A DNA stretch of 64,000 nt from Arcobacter lacus (GTDB lineage Bacteria; Campylobacterota; Campylobacteria; Campylobacterales; Arcobacteraceae): positions 243,919 to 307,918 of the forward strand of contig NZ_MUXF01000019.1 of NCBI RefSeq assembly GCF_003063295.1, read 5' to 3'. Shown here piece by piece: positions 18,837 through 27,107 of this stretch. Every line of letters starts with the position of its first letter. Position 1 is the first letter of the stretch. The position numbers were made by a program, and so were the translations under genes. Under the pieces are notes generated by a model. It was not told the origin of the DNA, did no database searches, and was given only the letters and a program-made list of their open reading frames with translations.

Positions 18837-19460
18837 TTATATTTCTATTCTTCTTTTATTCTCTTCTAAATATGGATATTCCATATGTTTTGCAGTTGCT
18901 CTTGAAACATTTTCTCCAAAATATCTTTTTACAATATAAAGTGCCATATCAATTCCTGCTGAGATTCCTGCACTTGAGATGATATTTCCATCTTCTACAA
19001 AGTGTTTATCTTTACACACTTTTACATTTTTAAATTCATCTTCCATTCTTTGAAGACTTTTCCAGTGTGTTGTAGCATTTACACCATCAAGTAGTTTTGC
19101 ACTTGCTAAAATAAGAGAACCCGTACAAACAGAAGTCAATAATTCTACCTCTTTTGCTTTTTGGCTTATAAAATCTAAAACTCTTTCATCATACATAAGC
19201 TTTCTTGTTCCCATTCCACCTGGAACTATCAAAATATCAAGTTTTGGACAAGTTTTAAAATCAAAGTCTGGTATTATTTTCATATTTCCTTTTGTAAAAA
19301 TAACCTCTTTTGTCATAGCTACAAGTTTTACATCAAAAGGAGAAAGAGATTCTAACCTCTTTGATTCATCAAGTCTTGTTACACTTAAAACCTCAAATGG
19401 TCCACAAAAATCTAAAACTTCTATATCATCAAAAACAAAAATTCCAACTACTTTTTGCAT
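18837..19460 (-). CDS. DJ-1/PfpI-family protein (isonitrile hydratase-like)
   Basis: 207 residues with the glutamine-amidotransferase-like fold of the DJ-1/PfpI superfamily: LDILIVPGGMGTRKL, then the nucleophile elbow with C112 (SVCTGSLIL), then THWKSL and SAGISAGIDMAL. This arrangement resembles isonitrile hydratase InhA and the N-terminal domain of GATase-type AraC regulators, but there is no DNA-binding domain. Substrate unknown. A GGAG-like site precedes the ATG. A single gene, divergent from the methyltransferase. Confidence 0.8.
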   Translation of the reverse strand: MQKVVGIFVFDDIEVLDFCGPFEVLSVTRLDESKRLESLSPFDVKLVAMTKEVIFTKGNMKIIPDFDFKTCPKLDILIVPGGMGTRKLMYDERVLDFISQKAKEVELLTSVCTGSLILASAKLLDGVNATTHWKSLQRMEDEFKNVKVCKDKHFVEDGNIISSAGISAGIDMALYIVKRYFGENVSRATAKHMEYPYLEENKRRIEI

Positions 19461-19587
19461 AAATCTCCTTTTTTTAACACTATTATATCCTATTGGTCGA
19501 GTATAATTGAGTATTTTAGCTTACAAATTTGCTTTAATACTATATTTTGGATAGAATGAATCAAAATGCGAGATATAAGGAATTGCG

Positions 19588-19671
19588 ATGAAAAAACAAA
19601 ATATAACACCTACTAAATGGTTAAATTTAGAAAAAATATTAGAGCTTTACCAGAGTCATGAAAGATATTAG
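19588..19671 (+). CDS. Short ORF overlapping the start of the methyltransferase gene
   Basis: A 27-codon ORF starting at an ATG with AAGGA seven bases upstream and ending in TAG 14 bases inside the methyltransferase gene, in another frame. The peptide (MKKQNITPTKWLNLEKILEL, then YQSHERY) is like nothing I recognise. The methyltransferase ATG at 19658 has a weaker ribosome site, so the short ORF may deliver ribosomes to it by coupling. It may also be a genuine small protein. Confidence 0.4.
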   Translation: MKKQNITPTKWLNLEKILELYQSHERY

Positions 19672-20317
19672 ATTTAAATATCAAACCATAGAGTTTGGGG
19701 AAGATGATATACATCTAAGGACACTAAGAGATAAACAACAATTTAGTGATGAAGAAAAGAAAGCTGAAAAACTAGGAATTTCAAGTGCGACTTGGCCTTT
19801 GTTTGGAATTGTTTGGCCTTCTAGCGAAGTTTTGGCAAATTTTATATATGACTATGACTTTGAAAATAAAAGAATTTTAGAAGTTGGTTGTGGAATAGGA
19901 CTTTCAAGTTTGGTTCTAAATCGACTAAATGCTGATATAACTGCAACAGATTATCATCCTGAAGCAGAAAACTTTTTAGATATAAATACTCAATTAAATC
20001 AAGATGATGAAATACCCTTTGTAAGAACTAGTTGGAGTGATGAATTTACAGAAGAATTAGGAAAGTTTGACCTTATAATAGGTAGTGATTTACTATATGA
20101 AAGAAATCATGCTGAACTATTATCAGCTTTCATAAATGCTCATGCAAATCCAAAATGTAAAGTTATTTTAGTTAATCCAAATAGAGGACATCAAGGAAAA
20201 TTTACAAGCAAAATGGAAGAATATGGTTTTTCTTGTATATCTTTTGAGCCTATAAATACAGACTATTTAGATGAACCATATAAAGGAAAAATTTTTAAAT
20301 ATACTAGAAATCTTTAA
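19658..20317 (+). CDS. Class I SAM-dependent methyltransferase (protein-lysine MTase-like)
   Basis: 219 residues. Motif I is ILEVGCGIGLSSL (73-85), followed by the acidic end of strand 2 (ITATDYHPEAENFL) and LIIGSDLLYERNH at motif IV. The SDLLY form of motif IV is typical of the METTL21-type protein methyltransferase group (PF10294), so a protein substrate is plausible; it cannot be identified. The start at 19658 overlaps the short upstream ORF. A small hairpin (TAAGGC AAA GCCTTA, 20315-20329) sits on the stop codon but has no T tract. Confidence 0.82.
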   Translation: MKDIRFKYQTIEFGEDDIHLRTLRDKQQFSDEEKKAEKLGISSATWPLFGIVWPSSEVLANFIYDYDFENKRILEVGCGIGLSSLVLNRLNADITATDYHPEAENFLDINTQLNQDDEIPFVRTSWSDEFTEELGKFDLIIGSDLLYERNHAELLSAFINAHANPKCKVILVNPNRGHQGKFTSKMEEYGFSCISFEPINTDYLDEPYKGKIFKYTRNL

Positions 20318-20336
20318 GGCAAAGCCTTAGAGAAAA

Positions 20337-20460
20337 TCATAGGTGATGGGATTTAGTGGGGGGGGTGAAAGAAACAATTCTCAAAATTCTCATAATTAAA
20401 TATAAAACTTTGTAGTCAAGGAAACGAACGTACAAAGAGTCTAAACCCATACACCTATGA
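20337..20460 (+). other. Inverted-repeat-bounded element with an internal eight-G run (structured RNA or MITE-like repeat)
   Basis: TCATAGGTGATGGGATTTAG (20337-20356) pairs with CTAAACCCATACACCTATGA (20441-20460): 19 base pairs with two single-base bulges. Inside are G8 (20358-20365), a purine-rich stretch, two ATTCTCA repeats, and a 7-bp stem CTTTGTA/TACAAAG (20408-20414/20431-20437). It fills most of a 275-base gap (20318-20592) with no other gene. A second hairpin (TTAAGTTTA 20462-20470, TAAACTTAA 20483-20491) and a plus-strand terminator follow, so a plus-strand transcript is likely. It matches no RNA family that I know. The direction, and whether it is RNA or a DNA repeat, are uncertain. 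Confidence 0.5.
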
Positions 20461-20562
20461 ATTAAGTTTACAAAACAAGTTATAAACTTAAGTAAAGAAA
20501 TTATAAATCATAATAATTAATATTAAATTAACTGTAAATTAATAAATTTCTACACTTAAATT

Positions 20563-20594
20563 TATAAAGGAAGATTTCTTCCTTTATATTTTTT
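20563..20594 (+). terminator. Plus-strand terminator downstream of the inverted-repeat element
   Basis: TATAAAGGAAG (20563-20573) and CTTCCTTTATA (20578-20588) form a perfect 11-bp stem with an ATTT loop, followed by TTTTTT (20589-20594) on the plus strand. On the minus strand the next bases are A-rich, so it serves plus-strand transcripts better than the convergent receptor gene, whose stop it overlaps. Confidence 0.65.
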
Positions 20595-22944
20595 AGAATT
20601 TATATTTTAAACTCAACATTCCATTTATTGGATCACCATAAGCATATTCACTTCTTGAGTATCCAGAATAATAAGTTTTATCAAATAGGTTATTAATATT
20701 TAACTGTCCTATTAGATTTTTAGAAAAATCATATGAAGCCATCAAATCAACAGTTGCATAAGCATCTTGTGATACTTTACTTGCTCCTGAACCTATATAA
20801 GTATCACTTTTCCAGTTCACTCCTGCACCTACACTAAAGTCATTGATACTATATTTTGTAAAAATATTTATATTACTTCTTGGTGCTCTTGTATTAAATT
20901 TTTCTCCATTTGCCTCTTCAGCTGAAAAATGTGTAAATCCTGCACTTAAATCCCAATTATCAGTTAGTTTTCCACCTATTTCAAGTTCAACTCCTTTTGA
21001 AGTTACACCATCTTTTGCTTCAGAAATAGGATTTCCTACTTGATTCTTTTGTCCCGTACCTTCAGCTACATTATCTTGTTCTATTCTAAATAAAGTTAAT
21101 CCAGCATTTAGTTTTTTATCAAAATACTCTCCTTTTACTCCAACTTCATAGTTTTTCCCTAAAATTGGGTCTAATAATTTATTATCTTTATCTCTTGCAT
21201 TTTGTGGTTTAAAAATATCTGTATAACTTGCATATGCTGAATGATTTTCATCTATATCATAAACTAAACCTACAAAAGGTGTAAATTCATTATCAAACTT
21301 ATAATTTGAATTGCCACTGTATTTATTCCACGTTTCATCTTCATAATTAGTTAATCTTCCACCAAGAATAAGTTTTAAATCATCAACTATCTCAAATTTT
21401 CCATTAATATAAAAAGCTGTTTGTTTTATATCTATATCTTCATACTTTGGTTGAGGATTAGGAGTACCCATTAAAGGAACTCCACTTCCATTTTGAGTAA
21501 AGAAATTATCAATAGTATGTGCTGTACCATTAGTTTTAATATCCAAATCAATTTTTTGTCTATTGTATTGAAATCCTGCGATTATTTCATGTTCTCTACT
21601 TCCAAGTTTAAATGGTACTGAAGCATAAACATCTATATTATCTTCTTTTATGTCTTGTACATTATTTCCAAATTCTTGATATATTAATCCTGAACCATCT
21701 TTATTTAATTTTCCAGTCCAAACATCTATATATCCATATAAATTGTTATTATTTATGTCATTATGAGTATAAACTGCATTTAACAATATATCATTTGGTA
21801 AATACTGTTTAACATCTAAAAAATATGATTTTCGCTCCGTATCCCAATATGACCAATCAGATGAATAGTTTTTTGATCTATCAAAGTTTGTTTTTGTTCC
21901 ATCACTATAAAAAGCTGGTAAATTTGAAGAATCTCCATCTAGTTTTTCTTTTTCATAACTTGCACCTACTGAAATTGTAGTAGTATCTGTAATATCTGCA
22001 TCAACTACAGCATAAACTAAATCATTTTCATTATGTACTCTATCTTTAAAAGTATCTGTTTCTTTATGACTTGCTACTAATCTTCCTCTTATACTTCCAT
22101 CATCATTTAATGGAGTTGAAATATCTGTTTTTAGTTTATATGTATCCCAAGTTCCAGCACTTGCATCTACACTACCTGTAAACTCTTTGCTATTTGCATG
22201 TTTTCTTATCATATTTATAGCACCAGCTGGATTTCCTGCACCTGATGTAAGTCCATTTGCTCCTTTTACTATTTCAACTCTATCAAATTTATCCATATTA
22301 TAATTATTCATAGAATACATATTAGTAGGCATTGGTATTCCATCCATTTGATAATAATCAAGAGTAAAACCTCTTAAATAGTAAGTAGCTCTACTATCTT
22401 GGATTCCTTTATCAATTCTTACACCAGTAACATTTTTCATCAAGGTATCAAAATCATCTATTTTTTTATCTTCAATCATTTGTTGTGTTATAACTGAAAC
22501 TGATTGTGGTGTTTCTCTAAGTGATAAATCAAGTTTTGTAGCTGTTCTCATACTTCCTGTTGTATATGAGTTAGTTCCTTCTGTTGTACTTCCTAAATAA
22601 CTATCATTAACTGAAATTGGCTCTAAAACTGTACCTTTGCCAATAACAAGCAATTTTTTTATGATAATAGCACCATCTTCAAGTACAGCTTCTAAGCCAC
22701 TATTTTTTAATACCTCATCTAAAGCATTTTGTGTACCTGTTATATCTTTGATAGCGTTTGAAGTTTTTCCATCAAAGATTTCACCACTTGCAATATATGG
22801 TTTATTTGCTTTTTTAGATATCTTTTCTATAGCATCTTTTAAAGATTGTTTTTCTATTGAATAGCTTATATTATCTGCATAAACACTTGAGCAAATAAGT
22901 AAAGCAACAGTAGGACTAAGTAAACTTTTCTTAAATAAATTCAT
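20593..22944 (-). CDS. TonB-dependent siderophore receptor with N-terminal signalling (STN) domain
   Basis: 783 residues: signal peptide (1-23), an STN domain (about 25-97) as in FecA/FpvA-type transducers, a plug domain (about 130-240; LRETPQSVSVITQQMI is typical) and a beta barrel ending in an aromatic residue (SLKYKF). It resembles FpvA/FhuE-like ferric-siderophore receptors; the siderophore is not predictable. With the FecR-like and FecI-like genes upstream, it forms a surface-signalling set in which the loaded receptor signals through FecR to the sigma factor. GGAGAAAATTAA precedes the ATG. A perfect palindrome lies in its promoter region. Confidence 0.88.
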   Translation of the reverse strand: MNLFKKSLLSPTVALLICSSVYADNISYSIEKQSLKDAIEKISKKANKPYIASGEIFDGKTSNAIKDITGTQNALDEVLKNSGLEAVLEDGAIIIKKLLVIGKGTVLEPISVNDSYLGSTTEGTNSYTTGSMRTATKLDLSLRETPQSVSVITQQMIEDKKIDDFDTLMKNVTGVRIDKGIQDSRATYYLRGFTLDYYQMDGIPMPTNMYSMNNYNMDKFDRVEIVKGANGLTSGAGNPAGAINMIRKHANSKEFTGSVDASAGTWDTYKLKTDISTPLNDDGSIRGRLVASHKETDTFKDRVHNENDLVYAVVDADITDTTTISVGASYEKEKLDGDSSNLPAFYSDGTKTNFDRSKNYSSDWSYWDTERKSYFLDVKQYLPNDILLNAVYTHNDINNNNLYGYIDVWTGKLNKDGSGLIYQEFGNNVQDIKEDNIDVYASVPFKLGSREHEIIAGFQYNRQKIDLDIKTNGTAHTIDNFFTQNGSGVPLMGTPNPQPKYEDIDIKQTAFYINGKFEIVDDLKLILGGRLTNYEDETWNKYSGNSNYKFDNEFTPFVGLVYDIDENHSAYASYTDIFKPQNARDKDNKLLDPILGKNYEVGVKGEYFDKKLNAGLTLFRIEQDNVAEGTGQKNQVGNPISEAKDGVTSKGVELEIGGKLTDNWDLSAGFTHFSAEEANGEKFNTRAPRSNINIFTKYSINDFSVGAGVNWKSDTYIGSGASKVSQDAYATVDLMASYDFSKNLIGQLNINNLFDKTYYSGYSRSEYAYGDPINGMLSLKYKF

Positions 22945-22968
22945 TTAATTTTCTCCAAAATATATTTT

Positions 22969-22987
22969 AACAATTATAATAATTGTT
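22969..22987. promoter_or_regulatory. Perfect 9-1-9 palindrome, probable Fur operator of the receptor gene
   Basis: AACAATTATAATAATTGTT is a perfect 19-bp palindrome 25 bases before the receptor ATG. Its AT-rich ATTATAATAAT core resembles Campylobacterota Fur sites. It would let iron repress the receptor directly as well as through the sigma factor. Confidence 0.45.
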
Positions 22988-23043
22988 TTCAGTTATATAA
23001 GAGTGAAAAATTTACAAAAAACGGACACAGATTTTTAAGAATT

Positions 23044-24021
23044 TCAAAATTTCTTTGAAATTCTTAAACTTTTTTCATTTTTTTCTATTTTTATTGGATA
23101 TATTTTTAAGATAGTTTTTATAAATATATCAAGTTGAGTTGATGAAAATTCACCAGTTATAGAGTAGTTTTCTAACTCTTTTGATAAAAATAAAACTGAA
23201 ATATCACTATATTTTGAAAACTCTTCCAAAGCCTCTTTTAGCGTTGTTTTATCAAATAAGATTTTATTTTCTCTCCAAAGAGCTATCTTTTCTGGTTCTA
23301 TAATTTTTATTTGACTTATAGCACCTATTTCATTTGAGTAAGTCAAACTTTGAGCTTTTGTCAGAATAGCTTGATTTTGTTTATCAAAAAAATATTTAGA
23401 GAAGTAAGTTTTTACTACACCATTTTCTACATTTATTGTAGTTGTATCTTCTTTATGGATAACTTCAAACTTTGTTCCAACTACTTCTATATTTATGTCT
23501 TTACTTTTTATGATAAATAGTCTATTTTCATCTTTTGCTACTTCAAACATAGCTCGTCCATTTATTAGATTTATTTCTCTTTTTCCATTAAAATACTCTA
23601 TATTTAGATTTGTTTTTGCATCTACAAAGATAAGCGAACCATCAGGAAGTTCTTTACTTAAGCTACTTTTATCTGTCATCAAATTTTGTGAAAACTGCAC
23701 TTTAAAGTTATATTCATAAACTTTAAAAGCTGAAAAACAGAATATTAGTAAAATTGCAGCTGCACTTGAAAAATGTTTTATTCTATTTGAAAGCTTTTTT
23801 TTGCTTATTTTATTGTGTATTTCTTTTGTTAGAATTTGGCTATTTTCTTTTGATAAAGATTTTGACATTTGATGTACAAATTTTATTCGATTATATGCTT
23901 TTTTATTATTCTCATCTTCTAACCAAAGATTTAATTTCTCTTTTTGTTCATTATTTAAGCCCTCTTTTTCAAGTATTAGCCAATATGTTGCTTCTTCTTT
24001 GATTTTAGTTTCAATATTCAC
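23044..24021 (-). CDS. fecR: FecR-like anti-sigma/sigma-regulator protein
   Basis: 325 residues. The cytoplasmic N-terminal domain (about 5-75) carries the WLILEKEGLNNEQ...W pattern of FecR proteins. One membrane helix follows (about 84-99), then the FecR periplasmic domain (about 115-220; ELPDGSLIFVDAKTNLNIEY is typical) and an STN-like C-terminal domain that should contact the receptor. It starts at a GTG immediately after the TAA of the sigma-factor gene, with AGAGGA inside that gene as ribosome site, so the two are coupled. It relays receptor occupancy to the sigma factor. Confidence 0.88.
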   Translation of the reverse strand: MNIETKIKEEATYWLILEKEGLNNEQKEKLNLWLEDENNKKAYNRIKFVHQMSKSLSKENSQILTKEIHNKISKKKLSNRIKHFSSAAAILLIFCFSAFKVYEYNFKVQFSQNLMTDKSSLSKELPDGSLIFVDAKTNLNIEYFNGKREINLINGRAMFEVAKDENRLFIIKSKDINIEVVGTKFEVIHKEDTTTINVENGVVKTYFSKYFFDKQNQAILTKAQSLTYSNEIGAISQIKIIEPEKIALWRENKILFDKTTLKEALEEFSKYSDISVLFLSKELENYSITGEFSSTQLDIFIKTILKIYPIKIEKNEKSLRISKKF

Positions 24022-24495
24022 TTAAAATCCTCTCTTTGCTAATTCTTCTTCTACTTTTAAAGATGCTCTTTTTATAAGTTTTTCCACTGCATTTGAAGTT
24101 ATATCAAGCATATTTCCTATCTCTTTTCTACTATATCCTTCAATAGTATATAAAAGATAAGCTTCTTTTGCTCTTTGTGGTAGTTCTTCTATAATCTGCA
24201 TAAAAATCTTTTCTTGGTCTTCTTGAAATAGTATCTCTTCTGGTTGTTCACACGGTGGTCCAAAATGTAAGTTTTCTTCAAATAGTGTAGTTTGTAGTTT
24301 TTGATTTTCCAAAGCTTCTTTAACAACTATATTTTTTGCTATTTTATATAAATATGCTCTTTCATTTTCAATATCATATTTCTCTTTTGACTCAAGAACT
24401 CTAATATATGTTTCTTGAATAATATCTTTAGCTTTTTCTTTATCACCTACTAACTTTTGAGCATAATACAAAAGTTCATCATAGTATCTCAACAT
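24022..24495 (-). CDS. fecI: FecI-like ECF sigma factor
   Basis: 157 residues with the two ECF sigma regions only. Region 2 spans about 2-65 (EKAKDIIQETYIRVLE, core and -10 contacts) and region 4 about 100-150 (ELPQRAKEAYLLYTIEGYSRKEIGNML, -35 binding helix-turn-helix). It is the first gene of the fecI-fecR pair and should drive transcription of the receptor gene. A Fur-box-like site overlaps its probable -10 region, fitting iron repression. Confidence 0.88.
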   Translation of the reverse strand: MLRYYDELLYYAQKLVGDKEKAKDIIQETYIRVLESKEKYDIENERAYLYKIAKNIVVKEALENQKLQTTLFEENLHFGPPCEQPEEILFQEDQEKIFMQIIEELPQRAKEAYLLYTIEGYSRKEIGNMLDITSNAVEKLIKRASLKVEEELAKRGF

Positions 24496-24512
24496 TTATT
24501 TACCTATTTTTT

Positions 24513-24527
24513 TGATAAAGGTTATCA
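24513..24527. promoter_or_regulatory. Fur-box-like operator of fecI
   Basis: TGATAAAGGTTATCA is a 7-1-7 inverted repeat close to the Fur 7-1-7 consensus, 18 bases before the fecI ATG. A minus-strand -10 candidate TATGAT (24524-24529) overlaps its upstream end, so a bound repressor would block the promoter. Confidence 0.5.
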
Positions 24528-24632
24528 TAAATTATCTTAAAAATATTTTTGTAAAATTGCTATCATGACAAGTAAACTTACAAAAAATAGAATAAAAACA
24601 CTAAATTAACGTTATTATTTCCATAATTATTT

Positions 24633-24638
24633 TATAAT
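24633..24638 (+). promoter_or_regulatory. Candidate -10 element of the ureohydrolase gene
   Basis: An exact TATAAT, preceded by T-rich steps, 24 bases before the ATG at 24662. No clear -35 is seen, as is usual in this phylum. Confidence 0.5.
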
Positions 24639-24661
24639 TCAAAAAAATATTAGGAAATATT

Positions 24662-25723
24662 ATGTCTTATAGAACTTTAGAAGAAGAGATAAAAGTATTA
24701 GAACTTGGACTTCCTCCTGTTGAGGGTGATGGATTTATCGGTGGAAGATTAGACCCAGAGGAAGCTAGTTTAGTTTTAGTTCCAATTCCTTGGGAAGCTA
24801 CTGTTTCATTTGGACAAGGAACTGCAAATGCACCTGATGCTATACGAACTTCAAGCCACCAATTAGATGTAGAAAACTACCACTATATCAAACCATATAC
24901 TGCTGGTATTGCTATGCTTGAAACTGATAAAAGTTTACATAAGCTTAGTAACAAAGCAAGAAAAAAAGCTTTAAAAGTTATTGAAGCTCTTGAAGATGGG
25001 AAAACAAATAAAAAAGCTTTAAAATTTGTAAATGAAGCTTCGGTTACTTTAAACTCTTCGGTTTATGAAAAATCTCTTGAACAGATAAAAAAAGGGAAAT
25101 TTGTAGCAGTTGTTGGAGGTGATCACTCTTGTCCTCTTGGACTTATCAAAGCTTTAAGTGATACTCAAACTGAATCATTTGGTATCTTACACGTTGATGC
25201 TCACCACGATTTAAGAGAAGCTTATGAAGGTTTTACTTACTCTCACGCTTCAATTTTTTATAACGTTATGAAAGAGTGTGAAAAAGTTTCAAATCTAGTT
25301 CAAGTTGGTATTCGTGATTATAGTAAAGAAGAAGCAACTAGAATGATTAATTATGGGGTAAAAGGTGCCTGTTTATATGATACTTTAATGCAATCAGAAC
25401 TTGCTAGCGGAAAATCACTTGAAGATGTTTTTGCTCCTTATATAAATCAACTTCCACAAAATGTTTATTTATCAATAGACATTGATGGTTTAGAGCCATT
25501 AAACTGCCCAAATACAGGAACTCCAGTTCCTGGAGGATTGAGATATGGAGAACTTGAACATCTTATTTTTATGATTGTAAAAGCTGGTAAAAATATCATA
25601 GGATTTGACCTTTGTGAAGTTGGCGATAGTGCTGATGGTTGGGATGCAAATGTTGGCTCAAGAGTTTTATACCAATTATGTGGCGCATTACTTGCAAGTC
25701 AAGGAAAAATCGAATATAGATAA
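24662..25723 (+). CDS. Ureohydrolase (agmatinase/arginase/formiminoglutamase family)
   Basis: 353 residues with the binuclear manganese site: GGDH (D154-H155), DAHHD (179-183) and DIDGLEP (273-279), then NTGTPVPGGL. The family normally shows DxDxxDP; here the last acid is Glu278, a substitution I cannot interpret. These enzymes cleave guanidino groups of agmatine, arginine or related compounds; the substrate is not decided by the motifs. An AGGAAATATT ribosome site precedes the ATG. A single gene, divergent from fecI, closed by a strong hairpin shared with leuA. Confidence 0.85.
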   Translation: MSYRTLEEEIKVLELGLPPVEGDGFIGGRLDPEEASLVLVPIPWEATVSFGQGTANAPDAIRTSSHQLDVENYHYIKPYTAGIAMLETDKSLHKLSNKARKKALKVIEALEDGKTNKKALKFVNEASVTLNSSVYEKSLEQIKKGKFVAVVGGDHSCPLGLIKALSDTQTESFGILHVDAHHDLREAYEGFTYSHASIFYNVMKECEKVSNLVQVGIRDYSKEEATRMINYGVKGACLYDTLMQSELASGKSLEDVFAPYINQLPQNVYLSIDIDGLEPLNCPNTGTPVPGGLRYGELEHLIFMIVKAGKNIIGFDLCEVGDSADGWDANVGSRVLYQLCGALLASQGKIEYR

Positions 25724-25727
25724 AATT

Positions 25728-25753
25728 AAAAGTAAGTTTTAAAACTTACTTTT
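25728..25753. terminator. Bidirectional terminator between the ureohydrolase gene and leuA
   Basis: AAAAGTAAGTTTT (25728-25740) and AAAACTTACTTTT (25741-25753) make a perfect 26-base palindrome that touches the leuA stop. The loop forms from the central T/A bases. Confidence 0.65.
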
Positions 25754-27053
25754 AACTATTTAACTTTTTATATAGTTCGATTATTTCTTCTTTTTCTAAC
25801 TCTCTTTTTAATTTATCAGATTCTTCTTTTATAACTAAACCAAATTTTATAGCTTCATCTTTGTTCATGTTTACACCTAAAAATTCACTTATTATAAAAC
25901 TTGCTCCACCTTTTCCTGATTGAGAGTTTACACGTATTACTTTTTCATATCCTCTTTTTATATCTTTTGGGTCAATTGGTAAATATGGCACATTCCAACT
26001 TTGGCTATTTGTTTGTCTATAAAAATCTATTCCTTTTTTGATAGCATCTTGATGTCCACCACTAAAAGCAGTAAATATCATATCACCAACAAATGGATGT
26101 CTTGGATGTACAAAAAGTTGTGTTTTTTCTTCATACATAGCTTTTACCTCATCAATTATTGATAAATCAAGTTTTGGGTCAATTCCTTGTGAATAGATAT
26201 TAAAAGCAAAATTTATTATGTCTAAGTTCCCTGCTCTTTCACCATTTCCAAACAATGTTCCCTCAATCTTGTCTGCTCCTGCAAGTACAGCTAACTCAGC
26301 ACTTGCCACAGAAGTTCCTCTATCATTATGAGGATGAACACTAATAATCAAAGCTTCTCGATTGTCTAAATTCTTACACATCCACTCTATTCTATCTGCA
26401 TAAACATTCGCTGTACAAGCTTCAAGAGTATTTGGTAAGTTTATTATCATCTTATTTTCTTTTGTTGGTTTTACCACATTTATAACTTCATTACATATTT
26501 TTGCAGCAAACTCTAAATCTGTTTGAGAAAAGCTTTCTGGTGAATATTGATAAGTTACTTTTCCTTTAAAATCTTTTGTAAGTTCAACTAAATATTGCAT
26601 AGCTTCAACAGCCATTTGAATTATCTCATCATCACTTTTTTGAAAAACAACTCTTCTTTGAAACTCATTTGTTGGATTATATAAGTGAAAAATTCCATTT
26701 TTTACTTCACTCATAGCTTCTACACTTTTTTTAATCCACTCTTTTTTTGCAGGAATTAAAATCTGAATAGCCACATCATCTGGCACTAAATCTTCTTCGA
26801 TTAATTTTCTAGTAAAGTTAAAATCTGTATCACTAGCACTTGGATAACTAACCTCTATTTGTTTAAAGCCCATTTTTACTAAAGCTTTAAAATACTCCAA
26901 TTTTTGCTCAACCGTTAAAGGATTTATCAAAGCTTGATTTCCATCTCTTAAATCTACACTACAATAAATTGGTGCGTGTGTTATAGTTTTATCTGCCCAC
27001 TCTCTTTTAAAATTTTGCACAATAGGATATTGTTGATATTTTTTGAAACTCAT
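25752..27053 (-). CDS. leuA: 2-isopropylmalate synthase (LeuA type 2), catalytic part only
   Basis: 433 residues closely following the actinobacterial/yeast-type LeuA: CSVDLRDGNQALI near the N-terminus, SVHPHNDRGTSVASAELAV with the metal-binding HxH, EGTLFGNGERAGN, and VIRVNSQSGKGG. It condenses acetyl-CoA with 2-oxoisovalerate, the first step of leucine synthesis. Type 2 enzymes are normally about 550-600 residues; this one ends at EEIIELYKKLNS, the point where the C-terminal leucine-sensing domain should begin. Feedback inhibition by leucine is therefore doubtful. ATG with CGGAG upstream. A 20-codon leader ORF lies 54 bases before it. Confidence 0.88.
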   Translation of the reverse strand: MSFKKYQQYPIVQNFKREWADKTITHAPIYCSVDLRDGNQALINPLTVEQKLEYFKALVKMGFKQIEVSYPSASDTDFNFTRKLIEEDLVPDDVAIQILIPAKKEWIKKSVEAMSEVKNGIFHLYNPTNEFQRRVVFQKSDDEIIQMAVEAMQYLVELTKDFKGKVTYQYSPESFSQTDLEFAAKICNEVINVVKPTKENKMIINLPNTLEACTANVYADRIEWMCKNLDNREALIISVHPHNDRGTSVASAELAVLAGADKIEGTLFGNGERAGNLDIINFAFNIYSQGIDPKLDLSIIDEVKAMYEEKTQLFVHPRHPFVGDMIFTAFSGGHQDAIKKGIDFYRQTNSQSWNVPYLPIDPKDIKRGYEKVIRVNSQSGKGGASFIISEFLGVNMNKDEAIKFGLVIKEESDKLKRELEKEEIIELYKKLNS

Positions 27054-27107
27054 GGTTTACTCCGTTATAATTTTTATTTTTTGATTTGTTTTTTTATATT
27101 TTAAGTA

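Noticed and set aside
20315-20329. Hairpin TAAGGC AAA GCCTTA as terminator of the methyltransferase
   Set aside because: No T tract follows on the plus strand; the real terminator is more likely at 20563-20594.
27054-27107. Classical transcription attenuator between the leader ORF and leuA
   Set aside because: The 54 bases are A/T-rich without any stable stem, so I do not claim a terminator.
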